This document shows positions 1-5,091 of a stretch of 6,444 nt of DNA, piece after piece. Both the position numbers and the translations under genes were made by a program. Under the pieces are notes generated by a model. That model was not told the origin of the DNA, did no database searches, and saw only the letters and a program-made list of their open reading frames with translations. The stretch is from contig JACCRA010000639.1 in the NCBI GenBank assembly GCA_013813825.1, positions 1 through 6,444 on the forward strand, in the 5' to 3' direction. Within the stretch, counting starts at the first letter, position 1. Each line of letters begins with the position of its first letter. The DNA is from Pyrinomonadaceae bacterium (GTDB lineage: Bacteria; Acidobacteriota; Blastocatellia; Pyrinomonadales; Pyrinomonadaceae).

Positions 1-616
1 GGAGATTTTCGCCCCGCTCAATTTGCAACGCACCGGCTTCTCGCCTGACCACGCGCGGCGCGAGATGATCGCGGCCTGCGAGTCGGCGGGCAACGCTTAC
101 GAGCGCGAGATGTGCCGCGAGATGAACCGCGCCGAAGCAGCAGCAGAAGACGGCTCAGAGTTTTGGAGGCAAGAAACGATCTGGGGCGCGGTGCATGACG
201 GCAACGCTTATTTTCTGGGCGGCGCGGCGGGCCACGCCGGGCTATTTTCCGACGCCCGCGAGACGCTTCAGTTGGCCGAACAGTTCATCGCCAATCGCAC
301 GCGGTTGCTCCGCTCCGAAACCTGCCAACTTTTCCGCACGAACATGACTGAGGGACTTAACGAGGCGCGCTCGCTCGCGTGGCAACTGGCCGCCACACCC
401 GACTCGACTGCCGGCGATGCGCTCCCGCCGGACAGCTTCGGCCATCTCGGCTTCACCGGCACGAGTTGCTGGATCGACGCCGCGCGCGAGCGCGTCTTCA
501 TCCTGCTCACCAACCGCACGCACGCGCGCGCTTTCCCATTCGTCAACATCAACAGCATCCGCCGCACATTTCACACACTCGCCGCAAGCGCGCTCGAACG
601 CACGGCGTTGGCTTAA
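1..616 (+). CDS. Serine hydrolase of the beta-lactamase (class C/PBP) fold, C-terminal part
   Basis: Partial gene: its 5' end lies outside the window, and the first complete codon in frame is at 2-4, so no start can be chosen. About 204 residues are visible. Seen: an N-terminal stretch IFAPLNLQRTGF, then VHDGNAYFLGGAAGHAGLFS, then GHLGFTGTSCWID at about 443-481, then FILLTNRTH and an Arg/Ala-rich tail. These match the C-terminal half of serine hydrolases related to class C beta-lactamases and esterases, where the block before GFTGTS is the counterpart of the KTG box. Here it reads H-L-G, while relatives I remember read H-T-G. The catalytic SxxK is upstream and not visible. Substrate is unknown; such proteins can be esterases, peptidases or cell-wall enzymes, and beta-lactam hydrolysis should not be assumed. 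It is followed by a 309-bp gap, so it is probably not in the operon with the next genes. Confidence 0.85.
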   Translation, partial: EIFAPLNLQRTGFSPDHARREMIAACESAGNAYEREMCREMNRAEAAAEDGSEFWRQETIWGAVHDGNAYFLGGAAGHAGLFSDARETLQLAEQFIANRTRLLRSETCQLFRTNMTEGLNEARSLAWQLAATPDSTAGDALPPDSFGHLGFTGTSCWIDAARERVFILLTNRTHARAFPFVNINSIRRTFHTLAASALERTALA

Positions 617-652
617 AACGCCGGCACACGCGGCTTCACTCATATCAGAGCA

Positions 653-786
653 CACCAGATTGGAAGACAAGATAGAGATGATCCACGGACACCCACGAAA
701 CAGCACGAAACAATCTCCACGAACTTTGTGTGTTTCGTTTCGTGTTATTTCGTGGATCATGTTTTTCCGTCTGTCCCGATCTGGTG
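653..786. repeat. Nested inverted-repeat element, MITE- or REP-like
   Basis: Outer arms CACCAGATTGG (653-663) and CCGATCTGGTG (776-786) pair at 10 of 11 positions. Inner arms ATGATCCACG (678-687) and CGTGGATCAT (751-760) pair perfectly. Inside the inner arms, CACGAAACA occurs twice on the left (694-702 and 704-712), with TGTTTCGTTTCGTG (731-744) on the right as approximate complement. The whole could fold into a long imperfect hairpin. There is no transposase gene and I could not find a convincing target-site duplication outside the arms. It resembles short dispersed repeats I remember from environmental genomes, but that is recollection, not a search result. Confidence 0.55.
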
Positions 787-844
787 AATTTCATCTTGGT
801 GTAAAATCGATCCGCTATCCCTATGTGCAGTTGAAAGCGACTTG

Positions 845-874
845 TTTCTTTGCGCCCTTCCGTCTTTGCGTGAA
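845..874. repeat. Short direct repeat TCTTTGCG, 16-nt period
   Basis: TCTTTGCG occurs at 847-854 and again at 863-870, embedded in a pyrimidine-rich stretch ending in GCGTGAA. Its reverse complement has the look of the CGCAAAGACG-type dispersed repeats seen in many environmental bacterial genomes (from memory). Its function is unknown. It sits about 50 bases upstream of the glutaredoxin-like gene, so a transcript start or leader could include it. Confidence 0.35.
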
Positions 875-925
875 CTATCTTTCTGTCGTGTGATGGCACG
901 CAATAGTGGCTAAAGTTTTTTACGG

Positions 926-1177
926 ATGAAGCACGTCGATAATCAAATCACTCTGTTCGTCGTCCCCGGTTGCCCGCTCTGCGCGCAGGCGCGGGCATGG
1001 CTCGCGCGGCGCGGCGTGTGCTTCACTGAGCGCGATGTGAAAAATGACTTCGGCGCTTTGCGGCAGATGTACCGTCTGACGAGACAAAACCTCGTCCCCG
1101 TTGTTGCTAATAGCCAGCGCGCGTTGGTGCGGCCGGCTGAGTCTGAATTGGCCGAACTGTTGGAGACCACTCAATAA
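926..1177 (+). CDS. Glutaredoxin-like thiol-disulfide protein with CPLC active site
   Basis: An 83-residue protein of typical glutaredoxin/NrdH size. Seen: a first beta strand (QITLFVVPG) leading into the redox motif C16-P17-L18-C19, a helix (QARAWLARRG), a second strand with FTERDV, and the expected cis-proline in LVPVV (P58). C32 is an extra cysteine outside the active site. The family reduces disulfides or glutathione mixed disulfides in the cytoplasm; whether this one uses glutathione or thioredoxin reductase cannot be told from sequence. The usual T-V-P before the cis-proline is L-V-P here. The ATG at 926 is the natural start, although no clear Shine-Dalgarno precedes it. Its stop TAA shares a base with the next start (TAATG, 1175-1179), so it is the first gene of a coupled run leading to miaA. 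Confidence 0.82.
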   Translation: MKHVDNQITLFVVPGCPLCAQARAWLARRGVCFTERDVKNDFGALRQMYRLTRQNLVPVVANSQRALVRPAESELAELLETTQ

Positions 1178-1272
1178 TGCGTTTCTCGCGGGCCCAACTC
1201 ATCGGCGCGCTCGCCCTTTTGCTTTTCATTATGGCGCTCGCCGTCGTCCGCCTGTTCTTCACTTCCGCGTGA
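1177..1272 (+). CDS. 31-residue single-span membrane microprotein, unrecognised
   Basis: A short frame of 31 codons plus TGA that exactly bridges the glutaredoxin-like gene and miaA. It starts at the ATG in TAATG (1177-1179); GGAG at 1162-1165 is an eleven-base-spaced possible ribosome-binding site. Its stop TGA (1270-1272) overlaps the miaA GTG start (1269-1271). The product begins MRFSRAQ, then has about 20 hydrophobic residues (roughly residues 8-24, LIGALALLLFIMALAVV), an Arg25, then LFFTSA. This reads as one membrane helix with a positive N-terminus facing the cytoplasm. I recognise no family. It could be a real small membrane protein or a coupling ORF whose translation feeds ribosomes to miaA, which has no Shine-Dalgarno of its own. 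The exact stop/start overlaps at both ends are the main support. Confidence 0.6.
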   Translation: MRFSRAQLIGALALLLFIMALAVVRLFFTSA

Positions 1273-2252
1273 GTTCTCCGCCCCACAACCAACGGCCGGT
1301 ACTCGTTATCGCCGGCCCGACCGCTTCCGGCAAGAGCGCGCTCGGCATCGCTGTCGCGTTGCGTTTCGGCGGCGAGATCATCAACTGCGATTCGGTGCAG
1401 GTCTATCAAAAAATCGAGATCGCGACGGCCAAAGTGTCCCCCGCTGAACAACGCGGCGTGCCGCACCATCTGCTCGACTTCGTCCCACCCGAAATCAATT
1501 ACACGGCGGGCGCGTGGGCTGCGGCTGCCCTCGATAAGATCGCGGAAATCGAAGGGCGCGGCGCGCTTGTCGTCCTCGTCGGCGGCACCGGCTTTTACCT
1601 CCGCGCGTTGCGCGAGCCGCTGTTCCCCAGCCCGCCCACCGACGAACATGTCAGGCGGCGTTTGTCGGTGCTTCGAGAGCAGCGCGGCGCGGAACATTTG
1701 CACCGACTTCTCCGGCGGCTCGATCCTCTGGCTGCCGCGCGGCTGCACCCGCGCGACTGGTCCCGCGTCCAACGCGCGCTCGAAGTGCGGCTGCAAACCG
1801 GCCGGCCGCTATCCGCGCAGCAACCGGCGCGTCCCGCCCCGCCGGAGACGGCCGCGCGCCTGCGCGTCTTCGCCCTCGCGCCGCCGCGCGAGCAACTTTA
1901 TGAACGCATCAACCGCCGCACCGAAGAGCACTTTCGCGCCGGACTAATCAAAGAAGTGCGCGAATTGCTGGCCGCCGGCGTCCCCGCCGCGTCAAACGCG
2001 CTCGGCGCTCATGGCTATCGTCGCGTCGTTGAATACTTACGCGGCGAGCGCACACGCGAAAGCGCCATCGAACAAACCAAACTCGACGTGCGCCATTATG
2101 CCAAGCGGCAACTGACTTGGTTTCGCCGCGAACCCGGCGTCGAATGGCTCGCCGGCTTCGGCGACGACGCGGAAGTGCAACGGCAACTGATCCGGCGCTT
2201 AACCGAATTGCCGCTGTGGCCTGATGACGCCGCAGCCCCGCGCGCCTCCTAA
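1269..2252 (+). CDS. miaA: tRNA dimethylallyltransferase (MiaA)
   Basis: Transfers the dimethylallyl group from DMAPP to N6 of A37 in tRNAs reading UNN codons (i6A37), in the cytoplasm. With the GTG start at 1269 the protein is 327 residues, close to the usual length of about 300-320. Seen: P-loop GPTASGKS (residues 16-23); NCDSVQVY with the catalytic-type Asp41; HHLLDFVPP (66-74); LVGGTGFYLRAL (103-114); RDWSRVQRALEV (162-173); AHGYRRVVEYLRGE (247-260); and the C-terminal signature YAKRQLTWFR (277-286). The GTG is chosen because it overlaps the preceding microprotein stop (GTGA) and sits ten codons before the P-loop region. The open frame continues upstream, but that part is antisense-like filler through neighbouring genes. 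No Shine-Dalgarno is visible, so translation is probably coupled. hfq follows, a widely conserved neighbour pairing. Confidence 0.95.
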   Translation: MSSPPHNQRPVLVIAGPTASGKSALGIAVALRFGGEIINCDSVQVYQKIEIATAKVSPAEQRGVPHHLLDFVPPEINYTAGAWAAAALDKIAEIEGRGALVVLVGGTGFYLRALREPLFPSPPTDEHVRRRLSVLREQRGAEHLHRLLRRLDPLAAARLHPRDWSRVQRALEVRLQTGRPLSAQQPARPAPPETAARLRVFALAPPREQLYERINRRTEEHFRAGLIKEVRELLAAGVPAASNALGAHGYRRVVEYLRGERTRESAIEQTKLDVRHYAKRQLTWFRREPGVEWLAGFGDDAEVQRQLIRRLTELPLWPDDAAAPRAS

Positions 2253-2307
2253 CGTCGAGTCGTAAGCGGAAAGTCTTTCGCGTTTGTGTGGACATTCGGG
2301 ATTTCAT

Positions 2308-2337
2308 TTGAGTGTTCGACGATGCTTGGTGTAAGCT
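2308..2337 (+). promoter_or_regulatory. Possible hfq promoter in the miaA-hfq gap
   Basis: TTGAGT (2308-2313) and TAAGCT (2332-2337) are spaced 18 bases apart in the 133-bp gap after miaA. The -35 box is a fair match to TTGACA, but the -10 box is weak; TGTAAG with 16-base spacing is an alternative. The location, about 50 bases before the hfq start, is reasonable. Separate hfq promoters near miaA are known in enterobacteria, but that does not establish one here. Confidence 0.25.
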
Positions 2338-2385
2338 GATGCCACGGAATTTCTCCCGCGACAAAAGCAGTGCGGAGCATTCAAC

Positions 2386-2691
2386 GTGGATTCAAAATCT
2401 TCTCCCCAAAATATTCAAGACGCGTTCCTGAACACGCTGCGTCGTGAGAAGGACACTGTCACGATCTACCTGATGAACGGGGCCAAGCTGACGGGGCGCA
2501 TTAAAAGTTTCGATAAGTTTTCTCTGCTCCTCGATTCGAACGCGGGCGAGCAGTTGATCTTCAAGCACGCCATTTCCACGATCCTGCACGCCCGCCGCCA
2601 CGGTTCCGGCGAACTTCGCGGGTCGCATTCAGCCGAAGCGGCGCCCACCACCGGCCAGACGAATCCGCCCGCCGACAGTACGAGTTCCTGA
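2386..2691 (+). CDS. hfq: RNA chaperone Hfq
   Basis: A hexameric Sm-like ring protein that pairs small RNAs with mRNAs. It starts at GTG 2386, with GGAG at 2374-2377 eight bases upstream. Seen: the N-terminal helix [13 protein letters not shown] (residues 9-21), the Sm1 region [20 protein letters not shown] (26-45) and the Sm2 signature IFKHAISTI (58-66). Aligned by eye to the E. coli protein, Q11, F45, K60 and H61 correspond to Q8, F42, K56 and H57, which line the proximal U-binding pore, and R19/R20 correspond to the rim arginines. Tyr55 of E. coli is Phe59 here, and the Sm2 loop is one residue longer. After about residue 68 comes a roughly 33-residue low-complexity tail rich in Ser, Ala, Thr and Pro, expected to be disordered. 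The total length of 101 is normal for Hfqs with a tail. miaA lies upstream and tmk 47 bases downstream. Confidence 0.95.
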   Translation: MDSKSSPQNIQDAFLNTLRREKDTVTIYLMNGAKLTGRIKSFDKFSLLLDSNAGEQLIFKHAISTILHARRHGSGELRGSHSAEAAPTTGQTNPPADSTSS

Positions 2692-2738
2692 CTATCCTGT
2701 TTTTTCATCCTCTTTCGGACACACGGAGCCTGAAAAAT

Positions 2739-3392
2739 TTGGTCGCGCCTTTTATCACTTTCGAGGGCATCGACGGGTGTGGAAAGTCCACCCAATTGCG
2801 ACTGCTGGCGAGCGCGTTGCGGCTGCGTGGGATGGAGGTCTGCGTCACCCGCGAACCGGGCGGCACGCCGCTCGGCGCGCGCCTGCGCGAGGTGCTGCTC
2901 GAAGCCGACGAGCAGGTTGATCCGCTCGCCGAGTTATTACTGTTTGCCGCCGACCGCGCGCAACACGTCCGCGCGCTGGTGCAACCGGCGCTTCAGTCGG
3001 GCCGCGTCGTGCTCTCGGATCGCTACGCCGACGCGACCGTTGCTTATCAGGGCGCGGGGCGCGGCTTTTCTGCCGCGTTCGTCGAGGAAGTGGTGACGCT
3101 CGCGACCGGCGGGCTGATGCCCGATCTGACTTTGGTGATTGATCTGCCCGTGGCGGAAAGCCGCGCTCGCGCGCAACGCCGCCGGCGCAACGGATTAGAA
3201 CTCGACCGCTTGGACGCCGAAGACACAACTTTTCACGAGCGTGTCCGCGAAGCCTATTTGCAGCTTGCCGCCCGCGAGCCGGAGCGCATTCGCCTCATCG
3301 ACGCCGCCGGGGCCGTCGAAGAAACTCACGCCCGCGTGCTGGAAATTGTCATACCATTTTTGGAAGTCTGGAGTTCGGAGTCCAAAATCTGA
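2739..3392 (+). CDS. tmk: Thymidylate kinase (dTMP kinase)
   Basis: Phosphorylates dTMP to dTDP with ATP, in the cytoplasm, feeding dTTP synthesis. 217 residues from TTG 2739, against 213 in E. coli. Seen: P-loop FEGIDGCGKSTQ (residues 8-19), TREPGGTPLG (37-46), LLLFAADRAQHV (67-78), SDRYADATVAYQGAGRG with the DRY motif (D94-R95-Y96), PDLTLVIDLP (128-137) and an Arg-rich lid (about 142-158). A P-loop without a basic residue plus a basic lid is the bacterial type II pattern. GGAG at 2725-2728, ten bases before the TTG, supports this start. The last nine residues (EVWSSESKI) and the stop are encoded inside a 7-nt-unit palindromic array, so the C-terminal tail has probably been reshaped by that element. 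It precedes holB, a common replication-related pairing. Confidence 0.95.
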   Translation: MVAPFITFEGIDGCGKSTQLRLLASALRLRGMEVCVTREPGGTPLGARLREVLLEADEQVDPLAELLLFAADRAQHVRALVQPALQSGRVVLSDRYADATVAYQGAGRGFSAAFVEEVVTLATGGLMPDLTLVIDLPVAESRARAQRRRRNGLELDRLDAEDTTFHERVREAYLQLAAREPERIRLIDAAGAVEETHARVLEIVIPFLEVWSSESKI

Positions 3393-3432
3393 AAACGAAA
3401 ATTGGACTCCAGACTCCAGACTCTAGACTCTT
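3363..3432. repeat. Palindromic heptamer array at the tmk-holB junction
   Basis: Seventy bases that read as ten consecutive 7-nt units, ending exactly at the holB ATG (3433). Units at 3370 and 3377 are GGAGTTC and GGAGTCC; units at 3405, 3412, 3419 and 3426 are GACTCCA, GACTCCA, GACTCTA and GACTCTT. The left and right halves are reverse complements: GTCTGGAGT..GGAGTCCA (3366-3384) pairs with TGGACTCC..ACTCCAGAC (3403-3421), with only the two central bases of each arm mismatched. The predicted hairpin has an 18-base A-rich loop containing the tmk stop. No T-run follows the right arm, so it is not a standard intrinsic terminator, and holB must be read through it if cotranscribed. Confidence 0.85.
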
Positions 3433-4485
3433 ATGTTTGACCGTTTAATCGGAAACGAGCGCGCCAAAGAGACGCTCAGGCGAATGCTGCGTTACGGACG
3501 AGTGCCGGGCGCATTGCTCTTCGTGGGCGAAGAGGCTATCGGTAAAAAGCAGTTCGCGGTCGAAGTGGCGAAGGCGCTCAACTGTCGCGCGTCGCGCGGC
3601 GTGGAAGCGTGCGATGAGTGCCCTTCGTGCGTGCGTTTGTCGCGTTTCCCGGCGGCGACGATGAATAATTCCGAGACGGGTAAATCAATCATGTGGAGCG
3701 AGCACCGGGATGTCGGACTCGTCCGCCCGGAGAAGCGTTTTATCCACGTCGAGCAGGCGCGCGAGATGGAGCGCGAAGCCAACTTTCGGCCGCACGAGCC
3801 GGGCGCGGCGGCGCGCGTCTTCATCATCGAAGAGGCTGACCGGCTGAACGAATCGTCCGGCAACGCGCTCTTAAAAACTCTCGAAGAGATGCCTTCGACG
3901 ACGCGCTTCATTCTCATCACGTCGCGCCCGGCCGGCATCTTGACCACCATCCGCTCGCGCTGTCAGACGATCTACTTCGCGCCGCTCTCCCCGACGGAGA
4001 TCGAAAACTTTCTTGTCAAAAACAAGCACCGTGCCGGTGAAGAAGCGCGCCTCGTCGCGCGTCTGGCGGGCGGACGGCTCGGCCACGCGCTGACATTTAA
4101 TCTCGACGCCTACCTTGAACAACGCGACCAGATGCTGACCGTGCTCGCAGCCCTCTGTGGCGGCCCGCAGCCGGATCGCGCCCGCCTACTGCGCGCCGCC
4201 GAAGACTTAAACGACCCGAAGCGCAAAGACGAATACGAGATTCGCCTCGGCGTGCTGGAAACATTGATTCACGACGCATGGCTACTCTCGCTCGACCCGA
4301 CTACCACCAAGCCCGGCAACACCGACATCAGAGACCGACTCACCACATTGAGCGTGCAACTCGACAGCCGCCGCGCTTCGCGCTGGCTCGAACTGATCGA
4401 ACAACTGCGCGGCCAACTCGCCGTCAACGTCAATCGCAAAGTAGCGACCGATGCCCTCTTCCTTTCGATGGCCTCTGCAACTTAA
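3433..4485 (+). CDS. holB: DNA polymerase III delta-prime subunit (clamp loader)
   Basis: Part of the clamp-loader pentamer that places the beta clamp on DNA. 350 residues, near the family length. The start MFDRLIGNERAKETL is typical of the family. Seen: a degenerate Walker A, GEEAIGKKQ (32-40), with Lys39 where Ser/Thr is expected; a zinc module with C51, C60, C63 and C66; a Walker-B-like VFIIEEAD (129-136); GNALLKTLEEMPSTTRFILITS (143-164); and the SRC arginine-finger motif (S175-R176-C177). Loss of the Walker A Ser/Thr fits delta-prime acting as a non-hydrolysing stator. Residues about 72-90, between the zinc module and the next strand, look longer than in most delta-primes. The gamma/tau subunit (DnaX) is the main alternative, but the short length and damaged P-loop favour HolB. 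No Shine-Dalgarno precedes the ATG; the heptamer array abuts it, so coupling to tmk translation is likely. Confidence 0.9.
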   Translation: MFDRLIGNERAKETLRRMLRYGRVPGALLFVGEEAIGKKQFAVEVAKALNCRASRGVEACDECPSCVRLSRFPAATMNNSETGKSIMWSEHRDVGLVRPEKRFIHVEQAREMEREANFRPHEPGAAARVFIIEEADRLNESSGNALLKTLEEMPSTTRFILITSRPAGILTTIRSRCQTIYFAPLSPTEIENFLVKNKHRAGEEARLVARLAGGRLGHALTFNLDAYLEQRDQMLTVLAALCGGPQPDRARLLRAAEDLNDPKRKDEYEIRLGVLETLIHDAWLLSLDPTTTKPGNTDIRDRLTTLSVQLDSRRASRWLELIEQLRGQLAVNVNRKVATDALFLSMASAT

Positions 4486-4518
4486 ACTCATACTGACTGG
4501 CGAAGAGGAAAGGATGCT

Positions 4519-4992
4519 ATGAGACAAATCATTTGGCTTCTAATAATGTCGCTCTCAACGAGTTGCTTTCCCAATAGAAGCGTGCAAACAAACCGCAGTA
4601 CCGCTCCAACGGCCAGTAATGTGGAGAGACAAGTGAAAGTCACACTGGATGTCTTTAGCGGTAAAGAGAACCCTACTTGGCTGCTATCCGAAGAGCAAGC
4701 CGATGCCTTGATCTCTGTTCTCGATGCGTTACCAGCTTCCGTTCCCAGCAGTTTTTTCGATGGCTTAGGCTATCGCGGATTCTTGGTAACCACCACCGAT
4801 TCTGAGTCGGGAGAAACTAGCAGCGTAACAGCGTACAAAGGCAAAATCCGGTATAGCAGTGGAGAAGTCGTCAAGTATCTTACCGACAAAGGCAGGCGAG
4901 TCGAAAAGTTGCTGCTAGAGTCCGGTGGCGCTCGCTTAGACCCGAGCATACATAATGTAGTTGAAAGGGAGATAGAGCCGCCCGAAAAGTGA
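4519..4992 (+). CDS. Putative secreted lipoprotein of unknown function (DVFSG..NP.W motif)
   Basis: 157 residues; I do not recognise a named family. Seen: a short basic-hydrophobic N-terminus (MRQIIWLLIMSL) followed by STSC16, which could be a lipobox, although the -3 residue is Ser rather than Leu, so the lipoprotein call is tentative. A Ser/Thr/Asn-rich linker follows, then VKVTLDVFSGKENPTWLLS (about 39-57), a helical stretch (EEQADALISVLDALP) and DGLGYRGFLVTTT (81-93). I recall LDVFSGRPNPxW with a downstream GYRGF in uncharacterised proteins from several bacteria, so this is probably a member of that unnamed group. GGAAAGGA (4507-4514) supports the ATG at 4519. G+C is about half in the lines I counted (28-30 of 60), against 36-41 of 60 in sampled neighbours. 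This suggests recent arrival or relaxed selection. It lies 33 bases after holB and ends before a terminator. Confidence 0.7.
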   Translation: MRQIIWLLIMSLSTSCFPNRSVQTNRSTAPTASNVERQVKVTLDVFSGKENPTWLLSEEQADALISVLDALPASVPSSFFDGLGYRGFLVTTTDSESGETSSVTAYKGKIRYSSGEVVKYLTDKGRRVEKLLLESGGARLDPSIHNVVEREIEPPEK

Positions 4993-5005
4993 AACTTCTT
5001 TGCAG

Positions 5006-5014
5006 TGAGGAGGT
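5006..5014 (+). promoter_or_regulatory. Near-consensus Shine-Dalgarno TGAGGAGGT
   Basis: The strongest ribosome-binding site in the window. It lies 14 bases after the lipoprotein stop and four bases before ATG 5019. The frame it serves is only 17 codons long, which is why it stands out. Confidence 0.55.
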
Positions 5015-5018
5015 ATTT

Positions 5019-5072
5019 ATGCCTGCACCCAAACATAGCGAAAGGCCGCCCATCGAGCGGCCTTTCGTTTGA
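5019..5072 (+). CDS. 17-codon ORF overlapping a terminator hairpin, possible leader or gene remnant
   Basis: ATG 5019 to TGA 5070-5072 encodes MPAPKHSERPPIERPFV. It has a near-consensus Shine-Dalgarno at 5006-5014. The ERPP and ERPF codons are the two arms of the terminator stem, so the similarity of the two halves of the peptide comes from the DNA palindrome. It may be a real micropeptide, the surviving 5' end of a gene cut off by rearrangement, or a chance frame. I see no codon run that would suggest classic amino-acid attenuation. Expression is uncertain because the hairpin lies within it. Confidence 0.3.
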   Translation: MPAPKHSERPPIERPFV

Positions 5073-5076
5073 TTGT
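5039..5076 (+). terminator. Intrinsic terminator between the convergent plus-strand genes and ispG
   Basis: A perfect 11-bp stem, CGAAAGGCCGC (5039-5049) and GCGGCCTTTCG (5057-5067), with a seven-base loop, followed on the plus strand by TTTGATTGTT. It fits the end of the lipoprotein transcript. On the minus strand the bases after the stem are only moderately T-rich (CTATGTTT), so use by ispG transcripts in the other direction is possible but weaker. Confidence 0.8.
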
Positions 5077-5091
5077 TACATCGTCCTCGCG

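Larger units (their letters stand above)
617..925. other. Gene-free, repeat-bearing intergenic region
   Basis: I see no convincing gene on either strand in these 309 bases; the open frames here lack family motifs and ribosome-binding sites. The left part holds a nested inverted-repeat element (653-786). The right part holds a degenerate repeated motif (845-874). The last 50 bases before the glutaredoxin-like gene are AT-richer and contain no clear Shine-Dalgarno. Any promoter for the downstream operon should lie here, but I cannot place one with confidence. Confidence 0.6.

Noticed and set aside
694..744. CRISPR-like array from repeated CACGAAACA
   Set aside because: Units are 9 bases, adjacent or inverted, without spacers of regular length; they belong to the inverted-repeat element.
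242..760. Long open frame on the minus strand across the hydrolase gene and the gap
   Set aside because: It is antisense to a gene with clear family motifs, shows no motif of its own and is explained by GC-rich codon bias.
645..899. 84-codon minus-strand frame in the intergenic region
   Set aside because: It runs through repeat sequence, has no recognisable motif, and its codon use is unlike the neighbouring genes.
1101..1268. N-terminal extension of miaA upstream of GTG 1269
   Set aside because: The extension would overlap the glutaredoxin-like gene and the microprotein in another frame, and would add 56 residues not seen in the family.
2262..2282. Hairpin GGAAAG/CTTTC after miaA as a terminator
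   Set aside because: The stem is about five base pairs with almost no loop and no real T-tract.
3366..3432. Intrinsic terminator after tmk
   Set aside because: The stem is strong but no T-run follows, and holB starts immediately after it; better described as a heptamer palindrome.
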